NCBI RefSeq assembly: GCF_002564465.1
Contig: NZ_NUUX01000013.1
Span: 380,466 to 444,465, forward strand
Length of the DNA: 64,000 nucleotides
Origin: Bacillus sp. AFS088145
GTDB taxonomy: Bacteria > Bacillota > Bacilli > Bacillales > Bacillaceae_G
Direction: 5' to 3'
Shown here one piece after another: positions 8,877 through 16,613 of the stretch. A model generated the notes under the pieces. That model was not told the DNA's origin. It made no database searches and saw nothing but the letters and a program-made list of their open reading frames with translations. How positions within the stretch are numbered: the first letter of the stretch is position 1; each line of letters starts with the position of its first letter. The position numbers were made by a program, and so were the translations under genes.

Positions 8877-9086
8877 CAAAAAAATCTCATATATTTATTA
8901 TTTTTCTTTTTGTCTATTTAATTCTATTTTTATGATTGAAAAAGAAAGACTGAAAAACCATCTTAGGATATAACAATTTACAAATAACCTAAAATTACCA
9001 AAACAAGAAAGTAAAAAACGTAGTCATAAGTAATTATTGTCATATTAATTTCTTTAAGATCCAAACTGCATCATCAACACAAACAT

Positions 9087-9116
9087 AAAAAAACTCAGCT
9101 CCTAAGAACCGAGTTT
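9087..9116 (-). terminator. Intrinsic terminator of the CBS-domain gene
   Basis: On the minus strand AAACTCGGTTCTTAGGAGCT GAGTTT forms a stem followed by a T run. It overlaps the 3' end of the gene at 9102. Confidence 0.75.
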
Positions 9117-10064
9117 ACTTTGCAAATTTTGATGGTTTATTTTTACAATTACACTTTGTATTCTTCTATTTTGAACTTCTTTAATGATGAAGGTTAAATT
9201 TTTATATTGTAATAATTCTCCATTTTTAGGTATATGTTTAAAACTTTCGAATAACCATCCACCTAATGTTAAATACCTACTACTAGGTTTTTTTATGTTA
9301 AATCGATTAAAAAAACTCGATAAGTCAATTGCGGCTTGGAATTGGTACTCATTCTCATTTATTTGGAAAAAATCATCCTCTTGCTCGTCAAATTCATCTC
9401 TAATTTCGCCAACGAGCTCTTCTATTATGTCTTCAAGCGTGATGATACCGGAAGTTCCTCCAAATTCATCCATAACAATAGCTAGATGTGCATTCTGTTT
9501 TTGAAGAATTTTTAGCACTGTAGAAATTTTCATTGTTTCCATTACAAAAATCGGCTCTCTAATCAATTCATGAATATTAACTGTTTGTTTTTGGATTAGT
9601 TGGGTTAAAAATTCCCTTTCAGAAATTACACCAATTATATGATCAATATCCTGCTCATAAACTGGGATTCTAGAATACCGTTCTTGTAAAAATAAATTAC
9701 ATATATAGTCCACAGATTCATTTATATCAATCGCTACCACATTTGTTCGGGGTGTTAAAATGTCATTTACTTTTTTTTCTTTAAAAATGATTGTTCTTAA
9801 AAATAATTCATCTTCGTACAAGTTAAATTGTTCTTCGTCAACAACATCAAATAAATAATTATGAGTTAAAAGATATTTTTCTTTTGACTCTACATTTTTT
9901 CGATCATTAGATTCCTTTAAAAAAAGTCGGTTAATAAAGTTTAAAAAATTTTTTATACCATTACCCGAGGGAGCATCTGACAAGCACTTCACACCCCTAT
10001 AACAAATTTTTAAATTATTAACTATCGACAATCCTTTACAAATATTTAATTTATATGTATTCAA
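9102..10064 (-). CDS. Soluble CBS-pair / CorC_HlyC domain protein lacking the membrane domain
   Basis: A protein of up to 320 residues. It has a CBS pair (LTPRTNVVAIDI, RYSRIPVYEQDIDHIIGVISERE, AHLAIVMDEFGGTSGIITLEDIIEELVGEIRDEFDEQ) and the C-terminal CorC_HlyC domain (YLTLGGWLFESFKHIPKNGE). Its neighbour at 10387-11736 has the same parts plus an N-terminal DUF21 membrane domain, which is absent here, as in enterobacterial CorC. The first ~40 residues look unrelated to the family and no convincing ribosome binding site precedes the ATG at 10064, so the true start may lie further in. An intrinsic terminator lies only ~20 bp upstream, suggesting attenuation. A role in divalent cation homeostasis is inferred. 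Confidence 0.7.
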   Translation of the reverse strand: MNTYKLNICKGLSIVNNLKICYRGVKCLSDAPSGNGIKNFLNFINRLFLKESNDRKNVESKEKYLLTHNYLFDVVDEEQFNLYEDELFLRTIIFKEKKVNDILTPRTNVVAIDINESVDYICNLFLQERYSRIPVYEQDIDHIIGVISEREFLTQLIQKQTVNIHELIREPIFVMETMKISTVLKILQKQNAHLAIVMDEFGGTSGIITLEDIIEELVGEIRDEFDEQEDDFFQINENEYQFQAAIDLSSFFNRFNIKKPSSRYLTLGGWLFESFKHIPKNGELLQYKNLTFIIKEVQNRRIQSVIVKINHQNLQSKLGS

Positions 10065-10080
10065 TAAAGGTAAAATTATG

Positions 10081-10114
10081 CAAAAAAAAGCCTCTTACTT
10101 TAGAAAAGTAGAGG
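10081..10114 (-). terminator. Intrinsic terminator or attenuator immediately upstream of the CBS-domain gene
   Basis: On the minus strand CCTCTACTTT-tcta-AAGTAAGAGG is followed by eight or more T, a complete Rho-independent terminator. It ends only about 20 bp before the annotated start, in the leader rather than after any visible gene, so it may be a regulated attenuator. Confidence 0.7.
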
Positions 10115-10297
10115 GGGGAAAAATGAGGTATTGTACGAAACGATTAAAAAATAAGCTGATTGAAAAAGTTAATAATATAACTAGTAGAAGAAAGTAGAAC
10201 TTCTGCTCAAATCAACCTTACATCCTTATTTTATAATAAAAGAAATTGAATTGGAGCTGTTAGTTGTTAACTTTTTGTGAATTATTGTACAAAGTAA

Positions 10298-10311
10298 AAC
10301 ACTATAGTGTT
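10298..10311. promoter_or_regulatory. Perfect 14-bp palindrome upstream of the CBS-domain gene
   Basis: AACACTATAGTGTT is its own reverse complement. It lies in the 322-bp gap between mpfA-like and CBS genes, about 235 bp upstream of the latter, and contains a -10-like TATAGT on the minus strand. A homodimeric repressor site is plausible; no known operator is recognised. Otherwise 10115-10334 is AT-rich with no gene. Confidence 0.45.
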
Positions 10312-10334
10312 AGCGTACATTATTTTAAGATACA

Positions 10335-10378
10335 AAAAAAGAAGGTATAAAGAACTATGCCTTTATCCTTCTTTTTCA
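10335..10378 (-). terminator. Intrinsic terminator of the mpfA-like gene
   Basis: On the minus strand GAAGGATAAAG-gcatagtt-CTTTATACCTTC is followed by seven T, just past the stop codon at 10387. Confidence 0.85.
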
Positions 10379-10386
10379 TCTTATCT

Positions 10387-11736
10387 TTATGATTTTACTG
10401 CCTCAATAAACTCATTTTTTTTTATTTCAACTAATTTAACTTGATGTGAATCTAATTCAACAACTTTGAATTCAAAGTCCTCAAATATGACAGATTCACC
10501 TTGTTGGATGTCGTGATTTTGAGTTAAAATCCACCCACCAATAGTATCAACATCATCTTCTTCAACATATAGACCGAATAAATCATTAATTTCAGTAATT
10601 AATACTTTTCCGTCTACAATCTTATGTGATTCTGAAATATGTTGAACAGCTGGTTTTTCATCGTCATCATACTCGTCACGTATTTCCCCAACAATCTCCT
10701 CAAGAATATCTTCCATTGTTAATAATCCCGCTGTTCCACCATATTCATCATACAATATTGCTAGTGGAATACGTTTCTTTTGCATTAACAATAATAAATC
10801 ATGGATGGCGATTGTTTCAATTACCTGAATAACTGGGCGAGTAAAGTTTGCGAAATCGTATGTTTTTTCAACTTTTCCATCAAGATAACGAATAAAAAAG
10901 TCTTTTACATTTACCATACCTAAAATATCATCTTTATCTTCCCCAAAAACTGGGTAACGTGTATATTTTTCATTTTTAATTATTTCAATTTGTTCTTCAA
11001 CTGGGTCTTCTGCATATAAACCGATAATTTCAGTACGAGGGACCATAATTTCTTTTGCAAGTCGGTTATCGAATTCAAAAATATTATTTAAATATTTATA
11101 TTCAGCCTGATTAATTTCTCCGCTTTCAAAGCTTTCTGATAAAATAATTCTCAATTCTTCCTCAGTATGAACTTCTTCTGATTCAGATGCTGGCTTAACT
11201 CCAAATAATCCTGTAAAAAATCTTGCAGAACTATTTAATGCCCAAATAAATGGATAAGCTATTTTATAGAATACAATAAGTGGAGTAGCAAGTATTAGTG
11301 TGATCGATTCAGCTTTTTGAATAGCAACCGTTTTAGGTGCTAGCTCACCAATTACAACGTGAATAAATGTCATAACTGAGAAAGCTAAAATAAACGAAAT
11401 AGTTTTAGCAATTGTTCCGTTTAATCCAAGAAATTCTACGACTGGGTGTATAAGATGCTCAAATGTTGGCTCACCTAAAAAACCTAATCCTAAAGCTGTA
11501 ACCGTAATACCTAATTGACAAGCTGATAAATATTCATCCAAACTCGTCGTAACCTTTTTAGCAGCTACTGCACCTCGCTTTTTTTCGGCTACTAGTTGAT
11601 CAATTCTACTTGATCTAACTTTCACTATCGCAAATTCTGCTGCTACGAAAAAAGCTGTAAGTGCGATTAAAACTGCAATCAAAAACAAGTTAACTATGTC
11701 CAATGACGAACTCGAGTATATTACTCGAGTATTCAC
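10387..11736 (-). CDS. mpfA: MpfA-type CNNM/CorC membrane protein (Mg2+ efflux family)
   Basis: Up to 449 residues with an N-terminal DUF21/CNNM membrane domain (VNLFLIAVLIALTAFFVAAEFAIVKVR and two further hydrophobic stretches to ~165), a CBS pair (MVPRTEIIGLY; GGTAGLLTMEDILEEIVGEIRDEYDDDE) and a CorC_HlyC end (DTIGGWILTQN). Such proteins (MpfA/YhdP in Bacillus and Staphylococcus) protect from high magnesium. The upstream-most start, GTG 11736, overlaps the AGGAGGTG ribosome site and is too close to be used; TTG 11703 (LDIVNLF) matches family N termini but is 30 nt away, with a hairpin between. A MerR gene upstream mirrors the yhdP-yhdQ order of B. subtilis. Confidence 0.85.
   Translation of the reverse strand: MNTRVIYSSSSLDIVNLFLIAVLIALTAFFVAAEFAIVKVRSSRIDQLVAEKKRGAVAAKKVTTSLDEYLSACQLGITVTALGLGFLGEPTFEHLIHPVVEFLGLNGTIAKTISFILAFSVMTFIHVVIGELAPKTVAIQKAESITLILATPLIVFYKIAYPFIWALNSSARFFTGLFGVKPASESEEVHTEEELRIILSESFESGEINQAEYKYLNNIFEFDNRLAKEIMVPRTEIIGLYAEDPVEEQIEIIKNEKYTRYPVFGEDKDDILGMVNVKDFFIRYLDGKVEKTYDFANFTRPVIQVIETIAIHDLLLLMQKKRIPLAILYDEYGGTAGLLTMEDILEEIVGEIRDEYDDDEKPAVQHISESHKIVDGKVLITEINDLFGLYVEEDDVDTIGGWILTQNHDIQQGESVIFEDFEFKVVELDSHQVKLVEIKKNEFIEAVKS
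11710..11730 (-). other. Hairpin between ribosome binding site and probable start of the mpfA-like gene
   Basis: Two copies of the self-complementary octamer ACTCGAGT are separated by 5 nt, directly after AGGAGGTGA and before the TTG at 11703. Folding would bring the Shine-Dalgarno to about 11 nt from TTG. Confidence 0.5.
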
Positions 11737-11866
11737 CTCCTGAGAATTTCAATCTACAAAAATATAAAATTATTATTTTACTTACTTAATAGATTACCAT
11801 AATTTAGTAAAACATACTTATTTTATAGCTTTAATAAATTGTTAAGTTTTAAAATTAATTTTGTCA

Positions 11867-12292
11867 TTATTTTACAAAATGTTTCAATGTTTCAAATAAA
11901 GGAAATGTATGATGTGACAATGAATCTACTAAAGCATTTTTTTCACAATCATTCATACCCGATATTACTGGTACTAATTGAGCTAATTTAGCTTCAAGCT
12001 CAATAATTTGATTTGATATTTGTTGAATTTGTTCAAATACACAATTTTTTTGATTATAATTAGTTTGCAATAAATCTTTTATCTCTTCTAAGGATATTCT
12101 CATTTTTTTACAATGTTCAATAAATCTGAGAGTCTCAATTGCCTCTGTGGAATAATATCGATAGTTTGATTCTGATCGTTTTGCTTCTAGTAACCCTAAT
12201 TTTGTATAATAATCAATTGTTCTTTTTGAAACTTGAGCTATTTCAGCTAACTCACCAATGCGATACTCGATCCCAAGCGACAACCCCCCCAT
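11867..12292 (-). CDS. MerR family transcriptional regulator (CueR/YhdQ-like position)
   Basis: About 141 residues. The winged helix at the N terminus (YRIGELAEIAQVSKRTIDYYTKLGLL..RSESNYRYY) and the dimerisation coiled coil (residues ~80-120) are typical of MerR. Two cysteines (NCVFEQ, NDCEKN) might bind a ligand, but the usual C-terminal metal-binding loop is not evident. The first in-frame ATG, 12337, has no ribosome site. ATG 12292 lies directly in a G7 run; a TTG or an ATC a few codons later may be the real start. It sits beside the MpfA-like gene as yhdQ does beside yhdP in B. subtilis. Confidence 0.8.
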   Translation of the reverse strand: MGGLSLGIEYRIGELAEIAQVSKRTIDYYTKLGLLEAKRSESNYRYYSTEAIETLRFIEHCKKMRISLEEIKDLLQTNYNQKNCVFEQIQQISNQIIELEAKLAQLVPVISGMNDCEKNALVDSLSHHTFPLFETLKHFVK

Positions 12293-12433
12293 TTTAAATA
12301 GTATTACTATTATATAATTTAGAAAGTATACAGTCAAACGTTACAGTTCTACATAATTTTCGTTATATGTAAATTTCTGCTAACTCCTATAAAAGTCCTA
12401 GCTTCATATAAGTAATCCATATAATTATTGAAA

Positions 12434-12689
12434 ATGAATGGAAGTGTAGTTTTGAAATTAAATGATAAAATTACTCAAAAAGTTTCATTTTTACAGTCAG
12501 CTTTTTCTATTTCGCAAGTAAAAAAGGGTTTTTCATTTGAAGAGAAATGGTCTTGAACACTTTTATGAAACAGGGTCAATTGTTCCTAAACCTGTAGATT
12601 TAGTAGAAATTCCAGAAGTAGGGGTGACCATACATGCTGTCGAGTCTGTAGATGGAATTGATGGTGAGGAATACTTGCATACGATGTAA
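12434..12689 (+). pseudogene. Probable frameshifted remnant of a small unknown gene
   Basis: An ORF from ATG 12434 (MNGSVVLKLNDKITQKVSFL) stops at TGA 12554-12556, while the +1 frame is open across that point and runs to TAA 12687 with protein-like composition (FYETGSIVPKPVDLVEIPEVGVTIH, about 48 codons). Together they would give about 84 residues with one frameshift near 12543. The family is not recognised, and no clear ribosome binding site is seen, so a chance arrangement cannot be excluded. Confidence 0.35.
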
Positions 12690-12808
12690 GCAAATTTTTA
12701 TAAAATTATTATTCCAATAAGAGGCATATTTGTTATTTCCATTTGAAGGTATCTACTAATGGACAATTCTAGCTTATAATCCCCTAACTGGTATGGGTAA
12801 TTTATTAT

Positions 12809-13018
12809 TTTATTTGCGATTCTTTGGATTTTAATTGCAGTTTTGCTAATTTTATTTGCGGTTTTCCAATTTTAATTGCAGTTTTCCTAATTTTAATTGT
12901 GATTCTCAAATTTTAATTGCAGTCCCCTGTTCTTATGTAGCTTGTCATCATTTATTTGCACATATGAACTCATTATTTGCCACTCTACAAGACTTAATTG
13001 CAGCCCAGTCTTTAATTC
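12809..13018. repeat. AT-rich phased repeat array, about ten units of 20-21 bp
   Basis: A motif TTTAATTGCAG or TTTATTTGCGG recurs with TTGC (or a one-base variant) at 12814, 12835, 12856, 12876, 12897, 12917, 12956, 12977 and 12998, and a decayed TTCG at 13016. Spacing is 20-21 bp except for one 39-bp gap that fits two units with one lost. Bases between motifs are variable. The same motif forms the array at 32316-32430. It lies in a 777-bp region without an intact gene, upstream of the MerR gene. Confidence 0.8.
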
Positions 13019-13067
13019 GTACGATTCCTTCCTAAAATTTTATTCAAATCTTAATTAACATACAAAA

Positions 13068-13102
13068 AAGAGGGTCTCCATAAATCTTTTGGAATACCCT
13101 CT
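13068..13102 (-). terminator. Intrinsic terminator of the HD-GYP gene
   Basis: On the minus strand AGAGGGTATTCCAAAAG... pairs with ..GGAGACCCTCT and is followed by TTTTTTGT, just after the stop at 13115. Confidence 0.8.
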
Positions 13103-13114
13103 ATTTAAAATTTT

Positions 13115-13999
13115 TCATTCTCTAAAATCAAATAAACTAAGGAAAACATCCGTAATTTCAGGATCAAATTGGGTTCCTTTATTCTTTTCTATTTCCTTTA
13201 AGCAGTCTTCTAAGGACCTCCCCTTACGATATAATCGATTTGAGATCATCGCATCATAGCTATCGGCTATTGCTACTATTCTAGCAGTTAAAGGAATTTG
13301 ATCACCCTTTAGTCCTTTTGGATATCCTTTACCATCGTATCGTTCATGATGGTATAAAACGATATCAAGGATGCCATTTTCATTAAAAATAGCAATATGC
13401 TTAATAATGTCATATCCAATTACCGGATGTTTTTTAATTGTAGTGTATTCATCATCAGTCAATTTCTCATGCTTCAGTAAAATATGCTCCGGAATTCCAA
13501 TTTTACCTATATCATGTAATAGTCCTCCCTGATGGATGACTGCACATAGATTTTTAGATAATTTCATTTTCTTTGCAATTTTATAAGCAATATTGGCAAC
13601 ACATTCTGAGTGATGTGCAGTGTAGTTGTCCCTGGAATCTAACGCCTTTGAAAGAGCTAATATTAACTCGATCGATCCAGTTTTAACTCTTTGATAGTGT
13701 TTCATTAAACCGACTGATATGTAAGTGATTAAGTAATATGTAATTAGGTAGCTAATTATATGCCCAGCCTGGGGAACTAAATAGTATCTAGAAAGCACTA
13801 TAATTGTAGAAACTAAAATGATAAACCAATTAGGACGGTTGTAAAAACCAAGACCAAATATTACTGTATCAAGCATGTAGAGAAAGTAAAAGCTATCACT
13901 TTTTTCAGAACAAATCAGATTAAATACTACACTAACCACAAAAGAAATGTAAAAAACATAACGAAAATAAACTGGATTGTTAAACCATATAGAAAACAT
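13115..13999 (-). CDS. Membrane-bound HD-GYP domain phosphodiesterase-like protein
   Basis: A 294-residue protein with four or five N-terminal hydrophobic helices (residues ~10-98), then an HD-GYP domain. Visible motifs are HHSECVANIAYKIA, GLLHDIGKIGIPE (metal-binding HD near 160), HHERYDGKGYPKG (the GYP signature near 215) and IVAIADSYDAM. HD-GYP proteins hydrolyse cyclic di-GMP or related dinucleotides, so it probably senses a membrane signal and lowers a second messenger. It is monocistronic, with a strong ribosome site (AAGGGAG) and its own terminator. Confidence 0.87.
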   Translation of the reverse strand: MFSIWFNNPVYFRYVFYISFVVSVVFNLICSEKSDSFYFLYMLDTVIFGLGFYNRPNWFIILVSTIIVLSRYYLVPQAGHIISYLITYYLITYISVGLMKHYQRVKTGSIELILALSKALDSRDNYTAHHSECVANIAYKIAKKMKLSKNLCAVIHQGGLLHDIGKIGIPEHILLKHEKLTDDEYTTIKKHPVIGYDIIKHIAIFNENGILDIVLYHHERYDGKGYPKGLKGDQIPLTARIVAIADSYDAMISNRLYRKGRSLEDCLKEIEKNKGTQFDPEITDVFLSLFDFRE

Positions 14000-14200
14000 T
14001 TAAACTCCCTTAAATACAATATAACCATTAAATTTTCCATTATCTTCTAAAGCTATGCATGTTATTTAACAATTAAAATATTAACCGACTTATATTTTAA
14101 AATTTACTAATTTAAATACTACAATCAATAATATTCCCTTTTCATTAGTTCGAAAATTAAAATTTTTTGTGAAATTTTTATGATTTTATTTCATCTTTTA

Positions 14201-14229
14201 TTGACCAACGTATATCGGTGGTTTAAAGT
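14201..14229 (+). promoter_or_regulatory. Sigma-A promoter of serC-serA
   Basis: TTGACC and TAAAGT are separated by 17 bp, with the -10 box 37 bp upstream of the serC start. The rest of 14000-14200 is AT-rich and shows nothing else. Confidence 0.6.
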
Positions 14230-14266
14230 AAGAATATTAAAAAATTAACAAGTGAGGATGATTATT

Positions 14267-15361
14267 ATGGAACGCGTCTTTAATTTCTCCGCTGGTCCAT
14301 CTGTCTTGCCTGTTCCAGTATTGGAAAAAGTACAAAAAGAACTTGTTTCTTACGGTACTTCTGGTATGTCAGTTATGGAAATGAGTCATCGTTCGGCTGA
14401 ATTTGAAGGAATTATTAAGAAAAGTGAAAGCTTATTACGTGAACTTTTAGAAATTCCATCAAATTATAAAGTGTTATTTTTACAAGGTGGAGCATCAACT
14501 CAGTTTTCAATGATTCCATTTAACTTATTATGTAAGTATAAAAAAGCTGCTTATATTAATACAGGAACTTGGTCAAAGAAAGCAATCTCTGAGGCAAAAA
14601 AATATGGAGATGTTGATGTTATTGCTTCTTCTGCGGATGAAAATTTTTCATATATTCCTAATTTAGAAGATTTAGCCCTATTTGAACCTTACGATTATTT
14701 ACATATTACAACGAATAACACGATTGAGGGGACAAAATACTCTACTTACCCTAAAACAAATTCTCCATTAGTTGCAGACTTTTCATCAAATATTCTTTCT
14801 GAACCAATTGATGTCTCACAATTCGGTTTAATTTACGCTGGAGCTCAAAAAAACATCGGTCCAGCAGGGTTAACAATTGTCATCATTAGAGATGATCTTA
14901 TTGGAAGTGCAGATAAAAACTGCCCAACAATGCTCGACTACAAAACACATGTAGAAGCTTCTTCACTTTATAATACACCTCCTACCTTTAGCATTTATGT
15001 AGCGATGCTAGTTTTAGAATGGATTAAAGAATCAGGTGGTTTAAATAGTATTTATCAAACGAATCTTTTAAAAGCTCAATTATTATATGATTTTATCGAT
15101 CAATCTGACTTGTTCTCTTCACCAGTTAAAAAAGAGAATAGATCACTTATGAATATTCCATTCACATCAACTTCTGATGAATTAAATAAACAATTTCTTG
15201 CTCAGGCAAATTCAGCTGGCTTGGTGAATCTTGAGGGTCATCGATCTGTTGGGGGAATGCGCGCTAGTATTTATAATGCGATGCCATTAGAAGGTGTTGA
15301 GAAATTAGTTCATTTTATGAGTCAATTTGAAAAGAAAATATTAGAGGAGATTGTAAGATGA
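14267..15361 (+). CDS. serC: Phosphoserine aminotransferase SerC
   Basis: A 364-residue class-V PLP aminotransferase, second step of serine synthesis (3-phosphohydroxypyruvate to phosphoserine). Family marks are NFSAGPSVLP at the N terminus, GTSGMSVMEMSHRS, LFLQGGASTQFSMIPFNLL and the PLP lysine in YAGAQKNIGPAG (Lys near 195). The conserved end HRSVGGMRASIYNAMP is present. ATG 14267 has GAGGA 8 nt upstream; an upstream GTG at 14252 would include that site. It overlaps serA by 4 bp, so the two steps are co-translated. Confidence 0.95.
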   Translation: MERVFNFSAGPSVLPVPVLEKVQKELVSYGTSGMSVMEMSHRSAEFEGIIKKSESLLRELLEIPSNYKVLFLQGGASTQFSMIPFNLLCKYKKAAYINTGTWSKKAISEAKKYGDVDVIASSADENFSYIPNLEDLALFEPYDYLHITTNNTIEGTKYSTYPKTNSPLVADFSSNILSEPIDVSQFGLIYAGAQKNIGPAGLTIVIIRDDLIGSADKNCPTMLDYKTHVEASSLYNTPPTFSIYVAMLVLEWIKESGGLNSIYQTNLLKAQLLYDFIDQSDLFSSPVKKENRSLMNIPFTSTSDELNKQFLAQANSAGLVNLEGHRSVGGMRASIYNAMPLEGVEKLVHFMSQFEKKILEEIVR

Positions 15362-16518
15362 TAAAAATTCAAACATTAAATAATATTTCTGAGCACGGAA
15401 TGAAAGAATTTCCTTTGGAAAACTATAAGATTAACAATGAATTAAATGAACCGGATGGAATTCTTTTAAGAAGCCATAGTATGCATGAAATGAGCATACC
15501 TAGCAGTGTTAAAGCAATCGCAAGAGCTGGTGCTGGTGTAAATAATATTCCAATTGATGAATGTACTTCAAGAGGTATTGTTGTATTTAATACGCCTGGT
15601 GCAAATGCAAATGCAGTTAAAGAACTAGTTCTGACAAGTTTATTCCTTTCTTCACGTCGAATTATTGAAGGAATTGAGTGGACTCGTTCTTTATTTGGTG
15701 AAGAAAATGTATCCAAAATTGTAGAAGCTGGTAAAAAAGAATTTGCAGGAGCAGAGATCGCAGGAAAGAAATTAGGTATTATTGGTTTAGGAGCAATTGG
15801 TGCACTCGTAGCAAATGATGCACTTGCCTTAGATATGGAAGTTTATGGGTATGATCCTTATATTTCAGTCGAAACTGCATGGCGATTATCTAGGAATGTG
15901 CAACGAATCGATAATTTGGAACAGATTTTTTCAACATGCGATTATATAACAATCCATGTGCCTTTAACACCTGAAACGAAAGGATTTGTGAATGAAAAAC
16001 TTTTATCAGGAATGAAAAAGGGATCAAGATTACTTAATTTTTCACGCTCTGAATTAGTAGATGATGTTGCGCTTGAATATGCGCTGAATAACGGGACAGT
16101 AGGAGTTTATGTGACAGATTTCCCAAATGAAAAAGTGATTGGAATGAAGAATGTCATTCCAATACCTCATTTAGGAGCGTCAACAACTGAATCAGAAGAA
16201 AACTGTGCCCGAATGGCTGCTAAACAATTAAAAAATTATTTGGAGACAGGTAATATAAAGAACTCCGTTAATTTTCCAAATGTAGAATTACCTTATACAG
16301 GGAAAAAACGTATTACGATTGCACATAAAAACATTCCAAATATGGTCGGTCAAATTACAGGATTATTAGCAAAATATCAAGTAAATATTGCTGACATGCT
16401 TAACCGAAGTAAAGGTGCTTTTGCTTATACAATGATTGACCTTGATGAAACGATCAATGGTCCAGTTGAACAGTTGTTAAAAGATATTGAGGGTGTTATT
16501 TCAGTAAGAATTATCTAA
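15358..16518 (+). CDS. serA: D-3-phosphoglycerate dehydrogenase SerA, short ACT-containing form
   Basis: A 386-residue enzyme catalysing the first step of serine synthesis. It shows the substrate-domain segment RAGAGVNNIP, the NAD-binding GLGAIG near 143-148, catalytic Arg in NFSRSELVDD near 232, Glu in FPNEK near 258 and His in PHLGAST near 271. A C-terminal ACT domain (ITIAHKNIPNMVGQITGLL...) suggests serine feedback control. It lacks the extra intervening domain of the ~525-residue B. subtilis SerA and resembles the short form paired with serC in the B. cereus group. The catalytic-Arg motif reads FSRSELVDD instead of the commoner NTARGGLVDE. Confidence 0.9.
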   Translation: MIKIQTLNNISEHGMKEFPLENYKINNELNEPDGILLRSHSMHEMSIPSSVKAIARAGAGVNNIPIDECTSRGIVVFNTPGANANAVKELVLTSLFLSSRRIIEGIEWTRSLFGEENVSKIVEAGKKEFAGAEIAGKKLGIIGLGAIGALVANDALALDMEVYGYDPYISVETAWRLSRNVQRIDNLEQIFSTCDYITIHVPLTPETKGFVNEKLLSGMKKGSRLLNFSRSELVDDVALEYALNNGTVGVYVTDFPNEKVIGMKNVIPIPHLGASTTESEENCARMAAKQLKNYLETGNIKNSVNFPNVELPYTGKKRITIAHKNIPNMVGQITGLLAKYQVNIADMLNRSKGAFAYTMIDLDETINGPVEQLLKDIEGVISVRII

Positions 16519-16567
16519 CACCTTCAGATTTTTTGGTTTTGTTTTTTGGGTTTTATCTACACAATGA

Positions 16568-16606
16568 AGCGGTAGGTCTCATAATAAGAGTCCTACCGCT
16601 TTTTAC
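16568..16606 (+). terminator. Intrinsic terminator of serC-serA
   Basis: AGCGGTAGG / CCTACCGCT (9-bp arms) is followed by TTTTT. The 45 bp before it (GTTTTTTGGGTTTTATCTACACA) closely resemble the outer flank of the palindromic element family (see findings). Confidence 0.85.
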
Positions 16607-16613
16607 TTATTAT

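Noticed and set aside
10115-10334. M-box (ykoK) riboswitch upstream of the CBS/CorC gene
   Set aside because: The conserved M-box core could not be found; only a terminator and a palindrome are seen.
12809-13018. CRISPR array
   Set aside because: The conserved part is only about 10 bp, the period 20-21 bp is too short, units are degenerate and no cas gene is near.
12809-13018. Replication origin or DnaA-box cluster
   Set aside because: The TTWTTTGCAG-type motif does not match the DnaA box TTATNCACA and no dnaA, dnaN or repA gene is present.
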